Assembly: GCA_050304135.1 (NCBI GenBank)
Contig: JBNLDC010000005.1
Location: forward strand, 248,001-312,000
Direction: 5' to 3'
DNA: 64,000 nucleotides
Source of the DNA: JAFGNB01 sp050304135
Lineage (GTDB): Bacteria; Fibrobacterota; Chitinivibrionia; Chitinivibrionales; Chitinispirillaceae
Shown here piece by piece: positions 35,127-44,012 of this stretch. The notes below the pieces were generated by a model. That model had not been told where the DNA came from. It saw nothing but the letters and a program-made list of their open reading frames with translations, and did not search any database. The position numbers were made by a program, and so were the translations under genes. Each line of letters starts with the position of its first letter. The first letter of the stretch is position 1.

Positions 35127-35582
35127 ATGAACCAGCAACTCATTATTTATGCGGCCATCGGCCTCAGCAGTGGTATCGGTATCGCGCTTGGCATTGTACT
35201 GTCGATTCGTTCCTCGCGACAGAAAAAACAACCGGCCGGGCAGTTCCTGACCACCTTTGTATTCTCCGGAAATCTCAAGCAGACCACCCTGCTCGATGCT
35301 ATCCAGTTTCTTGAAATCGGACAGCGTGAGGGGATCCTCCACATTTATTCCGGCAGGCGAAAGGGCTACCTTACCTTTGTCAAGGGACAGGTTGTTGATG
35401 CCTTCTTCAGAAACGAAAGCGGCAAAGAAGCCATTTTTCAGATTCTCGGACTGGAAGAGGGTGATTTTTATTTTGAACCGAAAACCATCTCCCAACCGCG
35501 TCTGATCTCGGAATCGATCATGGATATCGCCTTCGAATGGGATGCCCGCACCAACGGTGACGAAGAGGAGCCTGAAGAATAA
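35127..35582 (+). CDS. DUF4388 (PATAN-like) protein with N-terminal membrane anchor
   Basis: A 151-aa protein. Residues 4-27 form a membrane helix (LIIYAAIGLSSGIGIALGIV). The rest is a DUF4388/PATAN domain: FSGNLKQTTLLDAIQFLEIG, REGILHIYSGRRKGYLTFVK, then GQVVDAFFRNESGKEAIFQI and GDFYFEP. Such domains occur with receivers and GTPase regulators in signalling proteins of delta-proteobacteria and relatives. Here it stands alone, tethered to the inner membrane. It is probably co-transcribed with rel (56-nt gap) and the pseudouridine synthase gene (42-nt gap). Its partner is unknown. Confidence 0.78.
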   Translation: MNQQLIIYAAIGLSSGIGIALGIVLSIRSSRQKKQPAGQFLTTFVFSGNLKQTTLLDAIQFLEIGQREGILHIYSGRRKGYLTFVKGQVVDAFFRNESGKEAIFQILGLEEGDFYFEPKTISQPRLISESIMDIAFEWDARTNGDEEEPEE

Positions 35583-35624
35583 TGCCGGGATGCGTCACTG
35601 GCCGAATCCTTCACCTGACCAGTT

Positions 35625-36593
35625 ATGCCTGAATATCAGGAAATCATCATCAGTTCCGAGGAAGAAGGGTGTCGCACCGACCGAATTGTACGGAAACGGC
35701 TCGCACTCATGCCGCTCTCCTCTATCTACATGCTTTTTCGAAAAGGAAAAGTGCTCATCGGAAAAAAACGGGCTAAGCAGGATTACCGGCTTAAAACGGG
35801 TGATATTCTCCGGATTGCCGTCAACGCCGCGGAAGTTACCCCACCCAAAGCTGCCGACACTTCGCTTGTCCAGCTAGCCGGCACCTCCTTTTTCCGGAAA
35901 AACTTCTCGGTCCTCTACGAGGATTCCGACCTTCTGGCATGCAACAAACCATCCGGACTTGTGGTACATCCCGGCAGCGGTCATACCCGTCACGATTCAC
36001 TGATCGATCTGGTCACCGCATACCTTCTCCAGAAGAAACGAACCGTTTCCGGTGAAGAAGTTGCTCTGGTCCACCGGATTGACCGCGACACCTCAGGTGT
36101 TATTCTCGTCGCGAAAAACAAACGTACACTCCGACTTCTGCACGATCAGTTCCGGGAGCGTTCACTCACCAAGGAGTATCTGGCGCTCTGCCACGGCCGC
36201 CCCCCCGAAAATGAGGGAATCCTGCGTATGCAGCTGGTACGGAGTGACCGACGCGACAGCGGTATGAAAATGAAAGTACAGTCGGGCGGCAGCGAGGCTC
36301 GCTGCAGCTACCGGATCGAATCGTACAACGGAACGTTCTCCCGGGTTGTAGTACTGCTTGAAACCGGAAAGACACATCAGATCCGCGTGCAGATGGCCGA
36401 AGTGAACGCCCCGATCATCGGCGATGTGCGGTACGGCAACGAGGCTATGGACCGCAAGCTGCTCGGCGGCAACCCGGCTCCCCGGCTTTTTCTGCACGCT
36501 CATCGTCTGAGCCTGCGACACCCCCATACAGGTAAATCACTCACCATCAAAGCACCGGTTCCGGAACCCTTTACCCGCCTCATCAGCGGATAA
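35625..36593 (+). CDS. Pseudouridine synthase, RluA/RluD family
   Basis: A 322-aa enzyme that isomerises uridine to pseudouridine in rRNA, probably large-subunit positions as for RluD or RluC. The N-terminal S4 RNA-binding domain spans about 14-70 (CRTDRIVRKRLALMPLSSIY). The catalytic domain has SGLVVHPGSGHTRHDSLIDL, the active-site motif HRIDRDTSGVILVAKN with Asp153, and LLETGKTHQIRVQMA near the C-terminus. It is the last gene of the probable rel-DUF4388 unit. The specific target base cannot be read from sequence. Confidence 0.9.
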   Translation: MPEYQEIIISSEEEGCRTDRIVRKRLALMPLSSIYMLFRKGKVLIGKKRAKQDYRLKTGDILRIAVNAAEVTPPKAADTSLVQLAGTSFFRKNFSVLYEDSDLLACNKPSGLVVHPGSGHTRHDSLIDLVTAYLLQKKRTVSGEEVALVHRIDRDTSGVILVAKNKRTLRLLHDQFRERSLTKEYLALCHGRPPENEGILRMQLVRSDRRDSGMKMKVQSGGSEARCSYRIESYNGTFSRVVVLLETGKTHQIRVQMAEVNAPIIGDVRYGNEAMDRKLLGGNPAPRLFLHAHRLSLRHPHTGKSLTIKAPVPEPFTRLISG

Positions 36594-36840
36594 CGTGCAA
36601 TAATAAGACCACCCCTTCATTGCAACCGCACCGGAACGATGTTAGTATTAGTAGTATCATAGCCATAGCAGTACGGTTGAGTTGCGGGAACCTCTGGACT
36701 CGCCTCTGCTGCAAGTGCACATTGTACCATTCACCGGCACTAAACGGGCACAGTACGGTACCTGTTCACGAAGGTAGCTGAGCCCCCGGGTGAGCGTATG
36801 CCCGCCTGTCATGCAACGCCAACTGGGACTACTTAACAAC
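36594..36840. other. Gap upstream of the kinase gene
   Basis: About 245 bases without a gene. No canonical promoter hexamers or known riboswitch core were recognised. The sequence has several short complementary G/C-rich pieces, which could fold but match no family known to me. Upstream in-frame starts for the kinase (GTG 36790, ATG 36811) lie here. Confidence 0.4.
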
Positions 36841-39621
36841 ATGGATGCATCGCAGTCACCCTCCGGGGGCAAGTCACAGAAAGCAACCGATAAAGGCAGC
36901 ATCCGCATCCGCAATATGCTTGCTTCGATTGAGCGGACCTTTCTGCCGGTCGGTTCAAAGATAGGTAAATACCGCATTATCGAAGAAATTGACCGGGGCG
37001 GAATGGCGGTCGTTTACAAAGCGCTGCAGCTTGATCTCGACCGGGAAGTTGCCCTCAAGGTGATGCCGGCCAACATCACCATCAACCGCCGCTTTGTTGA
37101 ACGTTTTCTTACCGAGGCACATGCGGTTGCCAAGCTCAACCATCCCAACATCGTCAACATCCACGAGGTAGCGGTTGAAAACAATATCTACTACCTTGCC
37201 ATGGATTACATTCCCGGAAAAAACCTCTATTACCATCTCCATTACCACAAACCGAAGCTGGTTGACGTTCTGGAGATCGTCGCACGCCTCGCCGACGCCC
37301 TGCAGTACGCACACGACCAGATGATTATCCACCGCGACCTCAAGCTCAACAATGTGATCATGAATGACCGGCTCTCTCCGGTGCTGATCGATTTCGGACT
37401 TGCAAAGGCACTCGAGAAGGAGGACTCGGGAGGAGGGATCACCCGCACTGGCGAGATCATGGGTTCCCCGTCGTACATGGCCCCGGAGCGGATTCTGGGC
37501 GGGGTTGTCGATCATCGCAGCGATATCTGTTCACTCGGTATCATGCTCTACGAGATGCTTACGTTCAAAAACCCCTATCTCGATCAGCGCAATCTCCACC
37601 AGACCACGATGAACGTTATGGAAGCCAACCCCATTCCTCCCCGGAAACTGGTTCCCTGGCTTCCGATAGAGATCGAGGCGATCACCCTTAAGGCCATGGC
37701 GCGTGACGCCGTCGATCGCTACCCGTCGATGGCGGCGTTCAAGGCGGATATCAACCGGTACCAGAAAGGTGAACCCGTAGAGGCACGACCACCGTCGCGG
37801 ATGGCGAAATTCCGTCTTTTCGTGCGGCGTCACTGGGCGCAGCTTGTTATTGGAGGTCTCATAATTGTTTTCTCCGGTTTGTTCGGACTCTCGATGTACC
37901 TTCAGAGCAAGCGGGAACAGTCACACTGGCAACTGGTTTATACGGAGAAATTCAGTGGAAAAACCGAAAATGCGGAGTGGGCCTTCTTCCCGGAAACGGA
38001 AAGTCCCGACAGCAGCTGGGGGCTCTCCAATGGTGTATTGCACGGTCAATCCCCCACCCGCTCGTACACCCGACTGCAACGTCGTTTCAACAGGGATATC
38101 TTTATTGAGTTCGATATCGCAGCTGATTCCGGCGATCTTTTCAATACCGGGCTTTTTCTGTTCGGGACCACCCCCGACAGTGCCTACCGTTTTTTCTTCA
38201 ATCACAACGGTGATGGAACCCACGGCATCAGTTTTCCCGGCAGTAATTTCATCTTCCGCGATGTCGATCCTGAAAAAGTACCGCTCAACAATGTCAACCA
38301 CATCGTCATTGAGCGTATCCAGCATGCGATCACCTACTCCATTAACGGCGTAACCGTTGCACGGGTGTGGGATTTTCTGCCGCCGGTTGGAAAAAATCAT
38401 GAACACCTCGGCTTTTTCGTTAATGGCAGCAAAGCGGTATTCGACAATGTGCGTATTTACCGGCGCGCCATACCGCAGGCACCGAGTCCCACACTTATTG
38501 CCGATCGCTTTCTTGAACGCGGAGATTTTGAATCGGCACTCGATGAATACCGGGGACTCCTGGTCGATTTTTCCGATGCGGACATCACCTTCGAAATACA
38601 GATCAAAATTGCCGACTGTCTGGTCCGCCTCAGAAGACTCGATCAAGCGCTTGAGGTACTGGAACAGGGAATCCCGGTAAGGAACCGTGATGAGACCCTG
38701 ATCGCCCGTCGGTATTTTCTCAAAGGTCTCGTCTTCAGCCTGAGCGGCAGCGAAGAAGAGGCCGACAGTGTCTACCGGCATCTCGCCCTGCGGTACCCGG
38801 GCAGCCCTGTTAATGTCGCCGCACTTTCAACCGCACTCCTGCGTTGTTACGACGCCATTGAAACCGACAATCCAGGTAGAGCATTCCGGGAAACCAGGAC
38901 CATGGGCGACCTCTACAAGAAATACCCTCACCACTGGGGACGTCTCCAGCTCGCGCTCGCCGACTACTACATCGACCACCTCAAGCTCGACAGCGCCTAC
39001 GCGGTTACCGAAGATCTTCTGCGCCTTTACACCCGTGACGAAGAGACCATTGCCGCTGCTCAGATTGAACAGGGCATCATTTATCTCCACCGGGGGCAAA
39101 AGGAGAATGCAAAAGAGATGTTCGACCTCTGCATTACCGCCCACCTCAACGTCAACCGTGTCTGGGAGGGATGGATGGCGCTGGCAGACATTTACAAATA
39201 CGATTTCAAATACCGTGACGCCCTCACCATTTATCAGAAGGTACACCGGGAATCACCCTCCTCCACCGAACTGAACTGGATTGCAGCGGTCGAAACGGCC
39301 GACCTTATCGGCAGAAACAACCAGGCAGTGCGTGATTCACTGCTTCAGGCGGTGATCGCCGCGCACCACCCGTTTCCCCTTCCCCGAATGATTGCCGGTT
39401 TTTATCTGGATAGTCTGCGGGAGAATGAGTTCAAGGAGCGGTGGGAGCGATTCTTCCCCGGTAACCGTGCCTACCTGTTTTACTTTGCCCGTAAAGCGAT
39501 GATGAACAAGGAACAGGTAGTGGCGGGAATCTACCTCAACGACCTCAGGCGAAAACTGCCGAAACAACGCTGGGATTATTTCAAGGTGATAAAAATCATC
39601 AACAATCTCGAGAACTGGTAA
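36841..39621 (+). CDS. Transmembrane Ser/Thr protein kinase with beta-sandwich and TPR sensor region
   Basis: A 926-aa PknB-like kinase. The N-terminal kinase domain (about 45-305) is complete: Gly loop IDRGGMAVVYKA, ATP Lys in REVALKVM, catalytic HRDLKLNNVIM, metal-binding LIDFGLAK and MAPERI. It is an RD kinase and should be active. One membrane helix at about 334-355 (LVIGGLIIVFSGLFGLSMYL) is followed by an extracytoplasmic concanavalin-like beta-sandwich (about 365-530; NHIVIERIQHAITYSINGVT) and then TPR-like helices to the end (CLVRLRRLDQALEVLEQG). The start is uncertain; the ATG at 36841 and an upstream GTG at 36790 both lack a good Shine-Dalgarno. Substrates unknown. Confidence 0.88.
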   Translation: MDASQSPSGGKSQKATDKGSIRIRNMLASIERTFLPVGSKIGKYRIIEEIDRGGMAVVYKALQLDLDREVALKVMPANITINRRFVERFLTEAHAVAKLNHPNIVNIHEVAVENNIYYLAMDYIPGKNLYYHLHYHKPKLVDVLEIVARLADALQYAHDQMIIHRDLKLNNVIMNDRLSPVLIDFGLAKALEKEDSGGGITRTGEIMGSPSYMAPERILGGVVDHRSDICSLGIMLYEMLTFKNPYLDQRNLHQTTMNVMEANPIPPRKLVPWLPIEIEAITLKAMARDAVDRYPSMAAFKADINRYQKGEPVEARPPSRMAKFRLFVRRHWAQLVIGGLIIVFSGLFGLSMYLQSKREQSHWQLVYTEKFSGKTENAEWAFFPETESPDSSWGLSNGVLHGQSPTRSYTRLQRRFNRDIFIEFDIAADSGDLFNTGLFLFGTTPDSAYRFFFNHNGDGTHGISFPGSNFIFRDVDPEKVPLNNVNHIVIERIQHAITYSINGVTVARVWDFLPPVGKNHEHLGFFVNGSKAVFDNVRIYRRAIPQAPSPTLIADRFLERGDFESALDEYRGLLVDFSDADITFEIQIKIADCLVRLRRLDQALEVLEQGIPVRNRDETLIARRYFLKGLVFSLSGSEEEADSVYRHLALRYPGSPVNVAALSTALLRCYDAIETDNPGRAFRETRTMGDLYKKYPHHWGRLQLALADYYIDHLKLDSAYAVTEDLLRLYTRDEETIAAAQIEQGIIYLHRGQKENAKEMFDLCITAHLNVNRVWEGWMALADIYKYDFKYRDALTIYQKVHRESPSSTELNWIAAVETADLIGRNNQAVRDSLLQAVIAAHHPFPLPRMIAGFYLDSLRENEFKERWERFFPGNRAYLFYFARKAMMNKEQVVAGIYLNDLRRKLPKQRWDYFKVIKIINNLENW

Positions 39622-39719
39622 CCATCATAAGTCAAATTAATTGATGTTTTTCTCCGTTTTACCAACCCCATTTTTTCCGACCAGAAATGAGCAGTGTTTA
39701 ATAAGGGGAGAGAAGAGGA

Positions 39720-40046
39720 TCAGATCGCCTTCTGTTCCTTTGCGATCCAGGCGAGCAGCAGATAAAGACCAAGCGTCACCACAACCGCAAGTGCATCGGT
39801 TGAAGAACGGATCAGCTGCATTACCCCCCGGTAGATGACATGCGCGAGCACGGTATAGCCGCCGGTACAGACAACGATAAACACGGCGTAGCGGATATAC
39901 CAGGTGAATTTTCTGGTGAACCGCCGGATACTGCGGTTGAGATGGGGGCCGAAAAGCATCAGCGTGACCGCCGTGATCCCGAAACTGATCTCGTGCAGAT
40001 ATGTGCGAATGAACGAGGCAATGTAGTGCAGCAGTGTTGTGACCAT
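39720..40046 (-). CDS. Small inner-membrane protein, DUF3392-like
   Basis: A 108-aa membrane protein with three hydrophobic segments (FGITAVTLMLFGPHLN; YAVFIVVCTGGYTVLAHVIY; LAVVVTLGLYLLLAWI) separated by a strongly basic loop (RSIRRFTRKFTWYIR). The pattern resembles DUF3392 family proteins. It lies 5 nt after pgpA and ends the dnaX-ybaB-recR-pgpA unit. Function is unknown. The family assignment is by pattern only. Confidence 0.65.
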   Translation of the reverse strand: MVTTLLHYIASFIRTYLHEISFGITAVTLMLFGPHLNRSIRRFTRKFTWYIRYAVFIVVCTGGYTVLAHVIYRGVMQLIRSSTDALAVVVTLGLYLLLAWIAKEQKAI

Positions 40047-40051
40047 AACGC

Positions 40052-40579
40052 TCAGAGATACCCCCGCATCCAGTGATAACAGGCCAGTATCAGAAGCAGC
40101 GACATGTTCGCATATACACCGGCGATGACATCGTCCATGGTGATGCCGACATTATCGTCAAGCTGCTGCATATCATCCACTGGAAACGGCTTGATGATAT
40201 CAAAAAACCTGAAGAGAACAAATCCGATAAGCAGCGTGCGCCACGAAATCGGCACCATGAAAAAGGTGATGAACTGACCCGCCACCTCATCGATCACCAC
40301 CGGTCCGGGATCATCCTTTCCGAAGGTATCGCGGGCATGCGATGAGAAAAAAAGGCTCACCGCGACCAGAACGAAGGAGGCAATCCACCAGACAAGCGGC
40401 TGTCCGGGAGTAAAGAATGCCGACCACTGCTCATGCCGCGACAGATACCAGATCCCCGCGATCGTTGCCGCGGATCCCACCGTACCCGGAGCACCGGGAA
40501 TGAATCCGAGAAAAAACAGACTCGCTCCGGCTTTACGCACCCAGTACAGGCGCGACCGTACCTCACTCTTTTTTGCCAT
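40052..40579 (-). CDS. pgpA: Phosphatidylglycerophosphatase A
   Basis: A 175-aa membrane enzyme that dephosphorylates phosphatidylglycerol phosphate to phosphatidylglycerol. The family signatures GFIPGAPGTVGSAATIAG, PVVIDEVAGQFITFF and FRFFDIIKPFPVDDM are all present, with the acidic catalytic residues in DEVAGQ and DIIKP. Four hydrophobic segments are spread over the length. Its start lies inside the end of recR (17-nt overlap), so the two are translationally coupled. Confidence 0.92.
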   Translation of the reverse strand: MAKKSEVRSRLYWVRKAGASLFFLGFIPGAPGTVGSAATIAGIWYLSRHEQWSAFFTPGQPLVWWIASFVLVAVSLFFSSHARDTFGKDDPGPVVIDEVAGQFITFFMVPISWRTLLIGFVLFRFFDIIKPFPVDDMQQLDDNVGITMDDVIAGVYANMSLLLILACYHWMRGYL

Positions 40580-41174
40580 AATAAATATCCGTTCGTTCGT
40601 GAAGCGCCTGACTCAGAGTTATCTGATCGGCATATTCAAGTTCCATCCCGGCGGGAAGCCCACGGGCGGGACGGGTGATGCGCAGTGTCGGCATATCCTT
40701 GAGCAGACGCGCCAGATAGAGCGCCGTGGTCTCCGCATCAGCCGATCCACCCAGCGCAATGATAAGTTCTCCCGGCTGCTCTGCGGCAATGCGCTCCGAC
40801 AACTCACCGATACGGATTTTGTCAACGGTTATCCCGTGCAGTGGTGCCAACACCCCACCCAGGATATGATACAGCCCACGGTAGCGCCCCCCCCGCTCGA
40901 TAGCGAAAACGTCAACCGGTTTTTCCACCACGCAGATACATCCGGTATCGCGACCCGGATCACGACAGATGGAACAAAACTCCCCTTCGCTGTAATTGAA
41001 ACAGCGGCTGCAGAGCCGTAGCCTTCCACGCGCAGTGGTGATACTGTCGGCAAGATGCTGCGCCTCGGTAATCGGCTGTTCCATCAGATACAGCGCAAGC
41101 CGCCAGGCACTTTTTTTGCCGATCGTCGGGAGGCGGCTGAGCGCCTCGACAAGATCTTCAAGTGGTCCGATCAT
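40563..41174 (-). CDS. recR: Recombination mediator RecR
   Basis: A 203-aa DNA-repair protein that works with RecF and RecO to load RecA at gaps. The N-terminal helix-hairpin-helix (LEDLVEALSRLPTIGKKSAW), the four-Cys zinc finger (Cys55, 58, 67 and 70 in CSRCFNYSEGEFCSICRD) and the Toprim domain (CICVVEKPVDVFAIE; HILGGVLAPLHGI) are intact, and the length is normal. The ATG overlaps the ybaB stop by 4 nt. The order dnaX-ybaB-recR is one of the most conserved in bacteria. Confidence 0.96.
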   Translation of the reverse strand: MIGPLEDLVEALSRLPTIGKKSAWRLALYLMEQPITEAQHLADSITTARGRLRLCSRCFNYSEGEFCSICRDPGRDTGCICVVEKPVDVFAIERGGRYRGLYHILGGVLAPLHGITVDKIRIGELSERIAAEQPGELIIALGGSADAETTALYLARLLKDMPTLRITRPARGLPAGMELEYADQITLSQALHERTDIYYGKKE

Positions 41175-41482
41175 GTTCCGGGAAGTTTGATCCCGCCGGT
41201 AAGAGCTCCGAAAGTCGAATCGGAGGCAGCCTTGAGTTTTTCGAGTGCATTGGCATGAGCGGCGACAATAAGGTCTTCGAGCATCTCCACATCATCGGGA
41301 TCAACCGCTTCGGGATTGATGGAAATCGAGAGCAGCTCATTGGCACCGCTGAGCTTGACGGTCACCATCCCGCCTCCCGCACTTCCTTCGATTTCCTGCT
41401 TTTTGAATTCGTCCTGCGCCTTCATCATCTGCGACTGCATTTTCTGTGCCTGCTTGAGCAGTTTGTTGAGGTCTTTTGACAT
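41171..41482 (-). CDS. ybaB: YbaB/EbfC nucleoid-associated protein
   Basis: A 103-aa homodimeric DNA-binding protein of the YbaB/EbfC family. It has the Met/Gln-rich first helix (LLKQAQKMQSQMMKAQDEF), the central strands (GGMVTVKLSGANELLSISIN) and the C-terminal helix (LEDLIVAAHANALEKLKAAS). It lies between dnaX (112-nt gap) and recR (4-nt overlap), its standard place. Confidence 0.94.
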   Translation of the reverse strand: MSKDLNKLLKQAQKMQSQMMKAQDEFKKQEIEGSAGGGMVTVKLSGANELLSISINPEAVDPDDVEMLEDLIVAAHANALEKLKAASDSTFGALTGGIKLPGT

Positions 41483-41594
41483 TAGCGTATCTCCTGTACC
41501 CGCGACCTCCGCCGGTCTGCAGCGGAAGTGCTGTCGAAAAAAACAAAAAGTGTTACCGCGTCATTCACTCATTTTCAGAAGTAGCGCGATACTC

Positions 41595-43394
41595 CTATTC
41601 AACAACTTCACCATCGAATATGTCAAGTACTGTCCGAATGATCGGTTCCTGTTCAATTTCATCGTTAATAGATACCGGAACGATTCCGGCAGGTTTAAAA
41701 TAATTCTGTTGCGGTTCCCCGTCGGACTCCGCCGCCTCGATCGTCATTCGCAGTTCAAACTCACGACCGGTAAGCGAATGGAGGATTTTCGTCATCTCCT
41801 CACGACTCTGCTTCCGATTAACCTCCTGATACTGAAAGGAGAAGGTCGGTGCAAAGCGCAGATCGATGGTATGTGCCGTGCAGCCGGCAACCGAAGCCAG
41901 CGACAGGAACGATCCGATCTTGGGACGGTCTCGAAGCAGTGTCTCAAGAAATGCCGGCCAGAGTTGCTGAATATCAGGACTCTCGCCGGGTTCAATGGAA
42001 TAATCGAACGACGTCGGATCGTTTCCGGAAGAGGAGAGCGGCGGTTCCTCCGGAAGGGGTTCTTCGTGAACAGCTGCCGGGGAAACCGCTTCGGCCGGCA
42101 ACGGGGCGGAATAGGAAACATTCTCCTCAACCGGTTCTTCGGCTACCTGAAGAGGCTCAAGAACCGTTCCTGATTCAGAATTCAGTTTTTTTTTTACGTC
42201 GGCAGAATCATTTGTGTTCACACCGGATGGAGAGGCAACGCTGTTCTCAGGATCGTCGCCACCGCCGCCGAGCATCTTTACAAGCTGTTCAATTGATACC
42301 GTACTGTCAAGATGTACCAGTTTGAGCAGCATGAGTTCCGTTTGAAACCGTGGAAACGCGCTGCGCTTGAGATCGTATTCGGAGCGCTTGACCATTTCCG
42401 CCATACGGAGCAGGTCCGGCTCGGCAAACCGCTCAGCCGAATCGGAAAAACGTTTCGCCGTCGCTTCATCAAGATCAATTCCCCTGCCGGTGAGCGCACC
42501 CGGAATACGGGCAAAAAGGAGATTGCGGAGATGCTCCTGCAGACCGACGATAAACTCCTGCAGATCAAACCCTTGGTAGAGTACCTCCTGCACCAGAGCC
42601 AGCATGGCGGCGCCGTCTTTTTCCTGCACGGCATCCATCACCCGGTCAAAAACCTCCATTCCCACCAGCCCCAGTACCGACCGTACCTCTTTTTCGCTGA
42701 GGTTTTCCTGGCAGAATGAATAGACCTGATCGAGCAGACTCAGTCCGTCCCGCATGCTGCCGTCGGCCTTGCGTGCCACGAGCATGAGTGCGGCCTTTTC
42801 GTAGGTAATTCCCTCCTGATCACAAATATGCATCAACCGCTCAAGAATATGCTCGGCGCTGATCCTGCGGAAATCATACCGCTGACAACGTGAGTGAATG
42901 GTGGCGGGGATTTTCTGCGGTTCAGTTGTGGCGAATATGAAGATGACGTTCTGCGGCGGTTCCTCAAGTGTTTTCAGCAGCGCATTGAACGCACTGTTCG
43001 AGAGCATGTGCACTTCGTCAATAACGAAAATCCGGTATTTGCCGCCCATCGAGCTGTAACCGACATTCTCGCGGAGTTCCCGGATATCATTGACTGAATT
43101 GTTTGAAGCTCCATCAATTTCGAGTACATCGAAGCTTGATCCGGTGACAATATCCTTGCAGGAGAGACACTCACCGCAGGGAGCCGGTGTCGGTCCTTTT
43201 TCGCAGTTGAGCGCCTTTGCGAGAATACGGGCGGTGGTTGTTTTTCCGACCCCGCGGGTTCCGGTAAAAATATAGGCATGGGCGACACGATTCTTCTCAA
43301 TCGCCTTTTTAAGCGTCTCGGTGATATGCTCCTGTCCCACCACGTCATCAAAGGTGGGGGGGCGCCATTTTCGCGCGAAAACGAGATAGCTCAT
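41595..43394 (-). CDS. dnaX: DNA polymerase III subunit gamma/tau
   Basis: A 599-aa clamp-loader ATPase. Domain I has Walker A (GTRGVGKT, 45-52), zinc Cys64, 73, 76 and 79, Walker B with DEVH (IFVIDEVHMLSNSAFNALLK) and the SRC motif (IHSRCQRYDFRRI). Domain III ends near residue 380. An acidic, Pro-rich linker (about 385-490) and a C-terminal tau-specific domain follow. At codons 400-403 the coding strand has ten A in a row. A one-base slip in either direction reaches a stop within four codons, giving a product of 403-406 aa, about the length of a gamma subunit. ybaB and recR follow in the same direction. Confidence 0.96.
   Translation of the reverse strand: MSYLVFARKWRPPTFDDVVGQEHITETLKKAIEKNRVAHAYIFTGTRGVGKTTTARILAKALNCEKGPTPAPCGECLSCKDIVTGSSFDVLEIDGASNNSVNDIRELRENVGYSSMGGKYRIFVIDEVHMLSNSAFNALLKTLEEPPQNVIFIFATTEPQKIPATIHSRCQRYDFRRISAEHILERLMHICDQEGITYEKAALMLVARKADGSMRDGLSLLDQVYSFCQENLSEKEVRSVLGLVGMEVFDRVMDAVQEKDGAAMLALVQEVLYQGFDLQEFIVGLQEHLRNLLFARIPGALTGRGIDLDEATAKRFSDSAERFAEPDLLRMAEMVKRSEYDLKRSAFPRFQTELMLLKLVHLDSTVSIEQLVKMLGGGGDDPENSVASPSGVNTNDSADVKKKLNSESGTVLEPLQVAEEPVEENVSYSAPLPAEAVSPAAVHEEPLPEEPPLSSSGNDPTSFDYSIEPGESPDIQQLWPAFLETLLRDRPKIGSFLSLASVAGCTAHTIDLRFAPTFSFQYQEVNRKQSREEMTKILHSLTGREFELRMTIEAAESDGEPQQNYFKPAGIVPVSINDEIEQEPIIRTVLDIFDGEVVE
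42186..42195 (-). other. dnaX: A10 slippage site in dnaX (probable programmed gamma production)
   Basis: Coding-strand run GTA-AAA-AAA-AAA-CTG (codons 400-404). With one extra A the frame continues Lys-Thr-Glu-Phe then TGA. With one A fewer it reaches Asn then TGA at once. In Thermus dnaX an A9 run causes transcriptional slippage to give gamma; E. coli uses ribosomal frameshifting. The arrangement here fits the Thermus type. No downstream stimulatory hairpin was checked. Confidence 0.65.
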
Positions 43395-43467
43395 AACAAC
43401 CTGACGTTGACGGAACCTTTGTTCTGCCCCGGCCAGAACCGGAATATACAGAACAGATAAAAAAAGT

Positions 43468-43565
43468 GGGCCAAGTTTACCTGCGGCACACCGGGTGTCT
43501 GCTTACCGTTGCTCCCTTCCAGGCCTGGCGGGGTTCACAGTCTTTGGTTGCGCAGGGCCTGGCCC
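43468..43565 (-). ncRNA. ffs: Signal recognition particle RNA, small (4.5S-like) type
   Basis: About 98 nt read on the reverse strand. It holds the conserved SRP domain IV asymmetric and tetraloop region (CCAGGCCTGGAAGGGAGCAA, with the GGAA-type loop) and GTAAGCAGAC on the opposite side. The ends GGGCCAGG and TTGGCCC pair to close the rod. It lies between tRNA-Ser and dnaX in the same orientation, a common bacterial arrangement. The exact ends are estimated from the closing stem. Confidence 0.9.
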
Positions 43566-43572
43566 AGTTTTA

Positions 43573-43661
43573 TGGCGGAGAGACTGGGATTTGAACCCAG
43601 GGTACGGGGACCGCACACACGCTTTCCAGGCGTGCCCCTTAAACCGCTCGGGCATCTCTCC
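43573..43661 (-). tRNA. tRNA-Ser (anticodon GGA)
   Basis: An 89-nt class II tRNA with encoded CCA. The 5' arm GGAGAGA pairs with TCTCTCC. The D arm GCCCGAGCGGTTTAAGGGG and the anticodon arm CACGCCTGGAAAGCGTG give anticodon GGA (43625-43627). The long variable arm (GTGCGGTCCCCGTACC region) and T arm CTGGGTTCAAATCCCAG are all present. It reads UCC and UCU codons. It is transcribed towards ffs and dnaX. Confidence 0.96.
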
Positions 43662-44012
43662 ACATTTATTGCTACAACAACGTGTCGATCATTGCTTCTG
43701 CAGACTGCGATGGTTGCAGCACCATAAACAACACGTTGTTAAATAACAAGTTACTGTATTTCAACACTTGTACAATCCCTTAAATATAACTTCTGACTGG
43801 TATTTCAGACGAAATTTTATTGTTCTACGAGCCCCAGTCTCCCTGCAACACTCCCGAACCGCCAAACGCTCAGCCATGGCTGATTAGTGGATTTTACAAT
43901 CAGCCACCCTGCACGCATTCCCGATGCCCCAAAACATCACCCCCTGAACCGGCGACCAGTTCTGAGAACACCCGGTTCAATCAATTACGTCTGACTGGTA
44001 ACAACCGGAAAA
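43662..44012. other. Non-coding gap between tRNA-Ser and the activase gene
   Basis: About 350 bases without a convincing gene. It should hold the tRNA promoter (reverse strand). Two small inverted repeats are visible: AACAACGTGT near 43677 with ACACGTTGTT near 43732, and a hairpin GGCTGATT...AATCAGCC (43878-43905) that could lie in the 3' end of the activase mRNA but lacks a T-run. Confidence 0.45.

Noticed and set aside
36594..36840. Possible riboswitch leader of the kinase gene
   Set aside because: Some paired G/C-rich pieces are visible, but no core of a riboswitch class known to me (c-di-GMP, cobalamin, TPP, fluoride) could be recognised.
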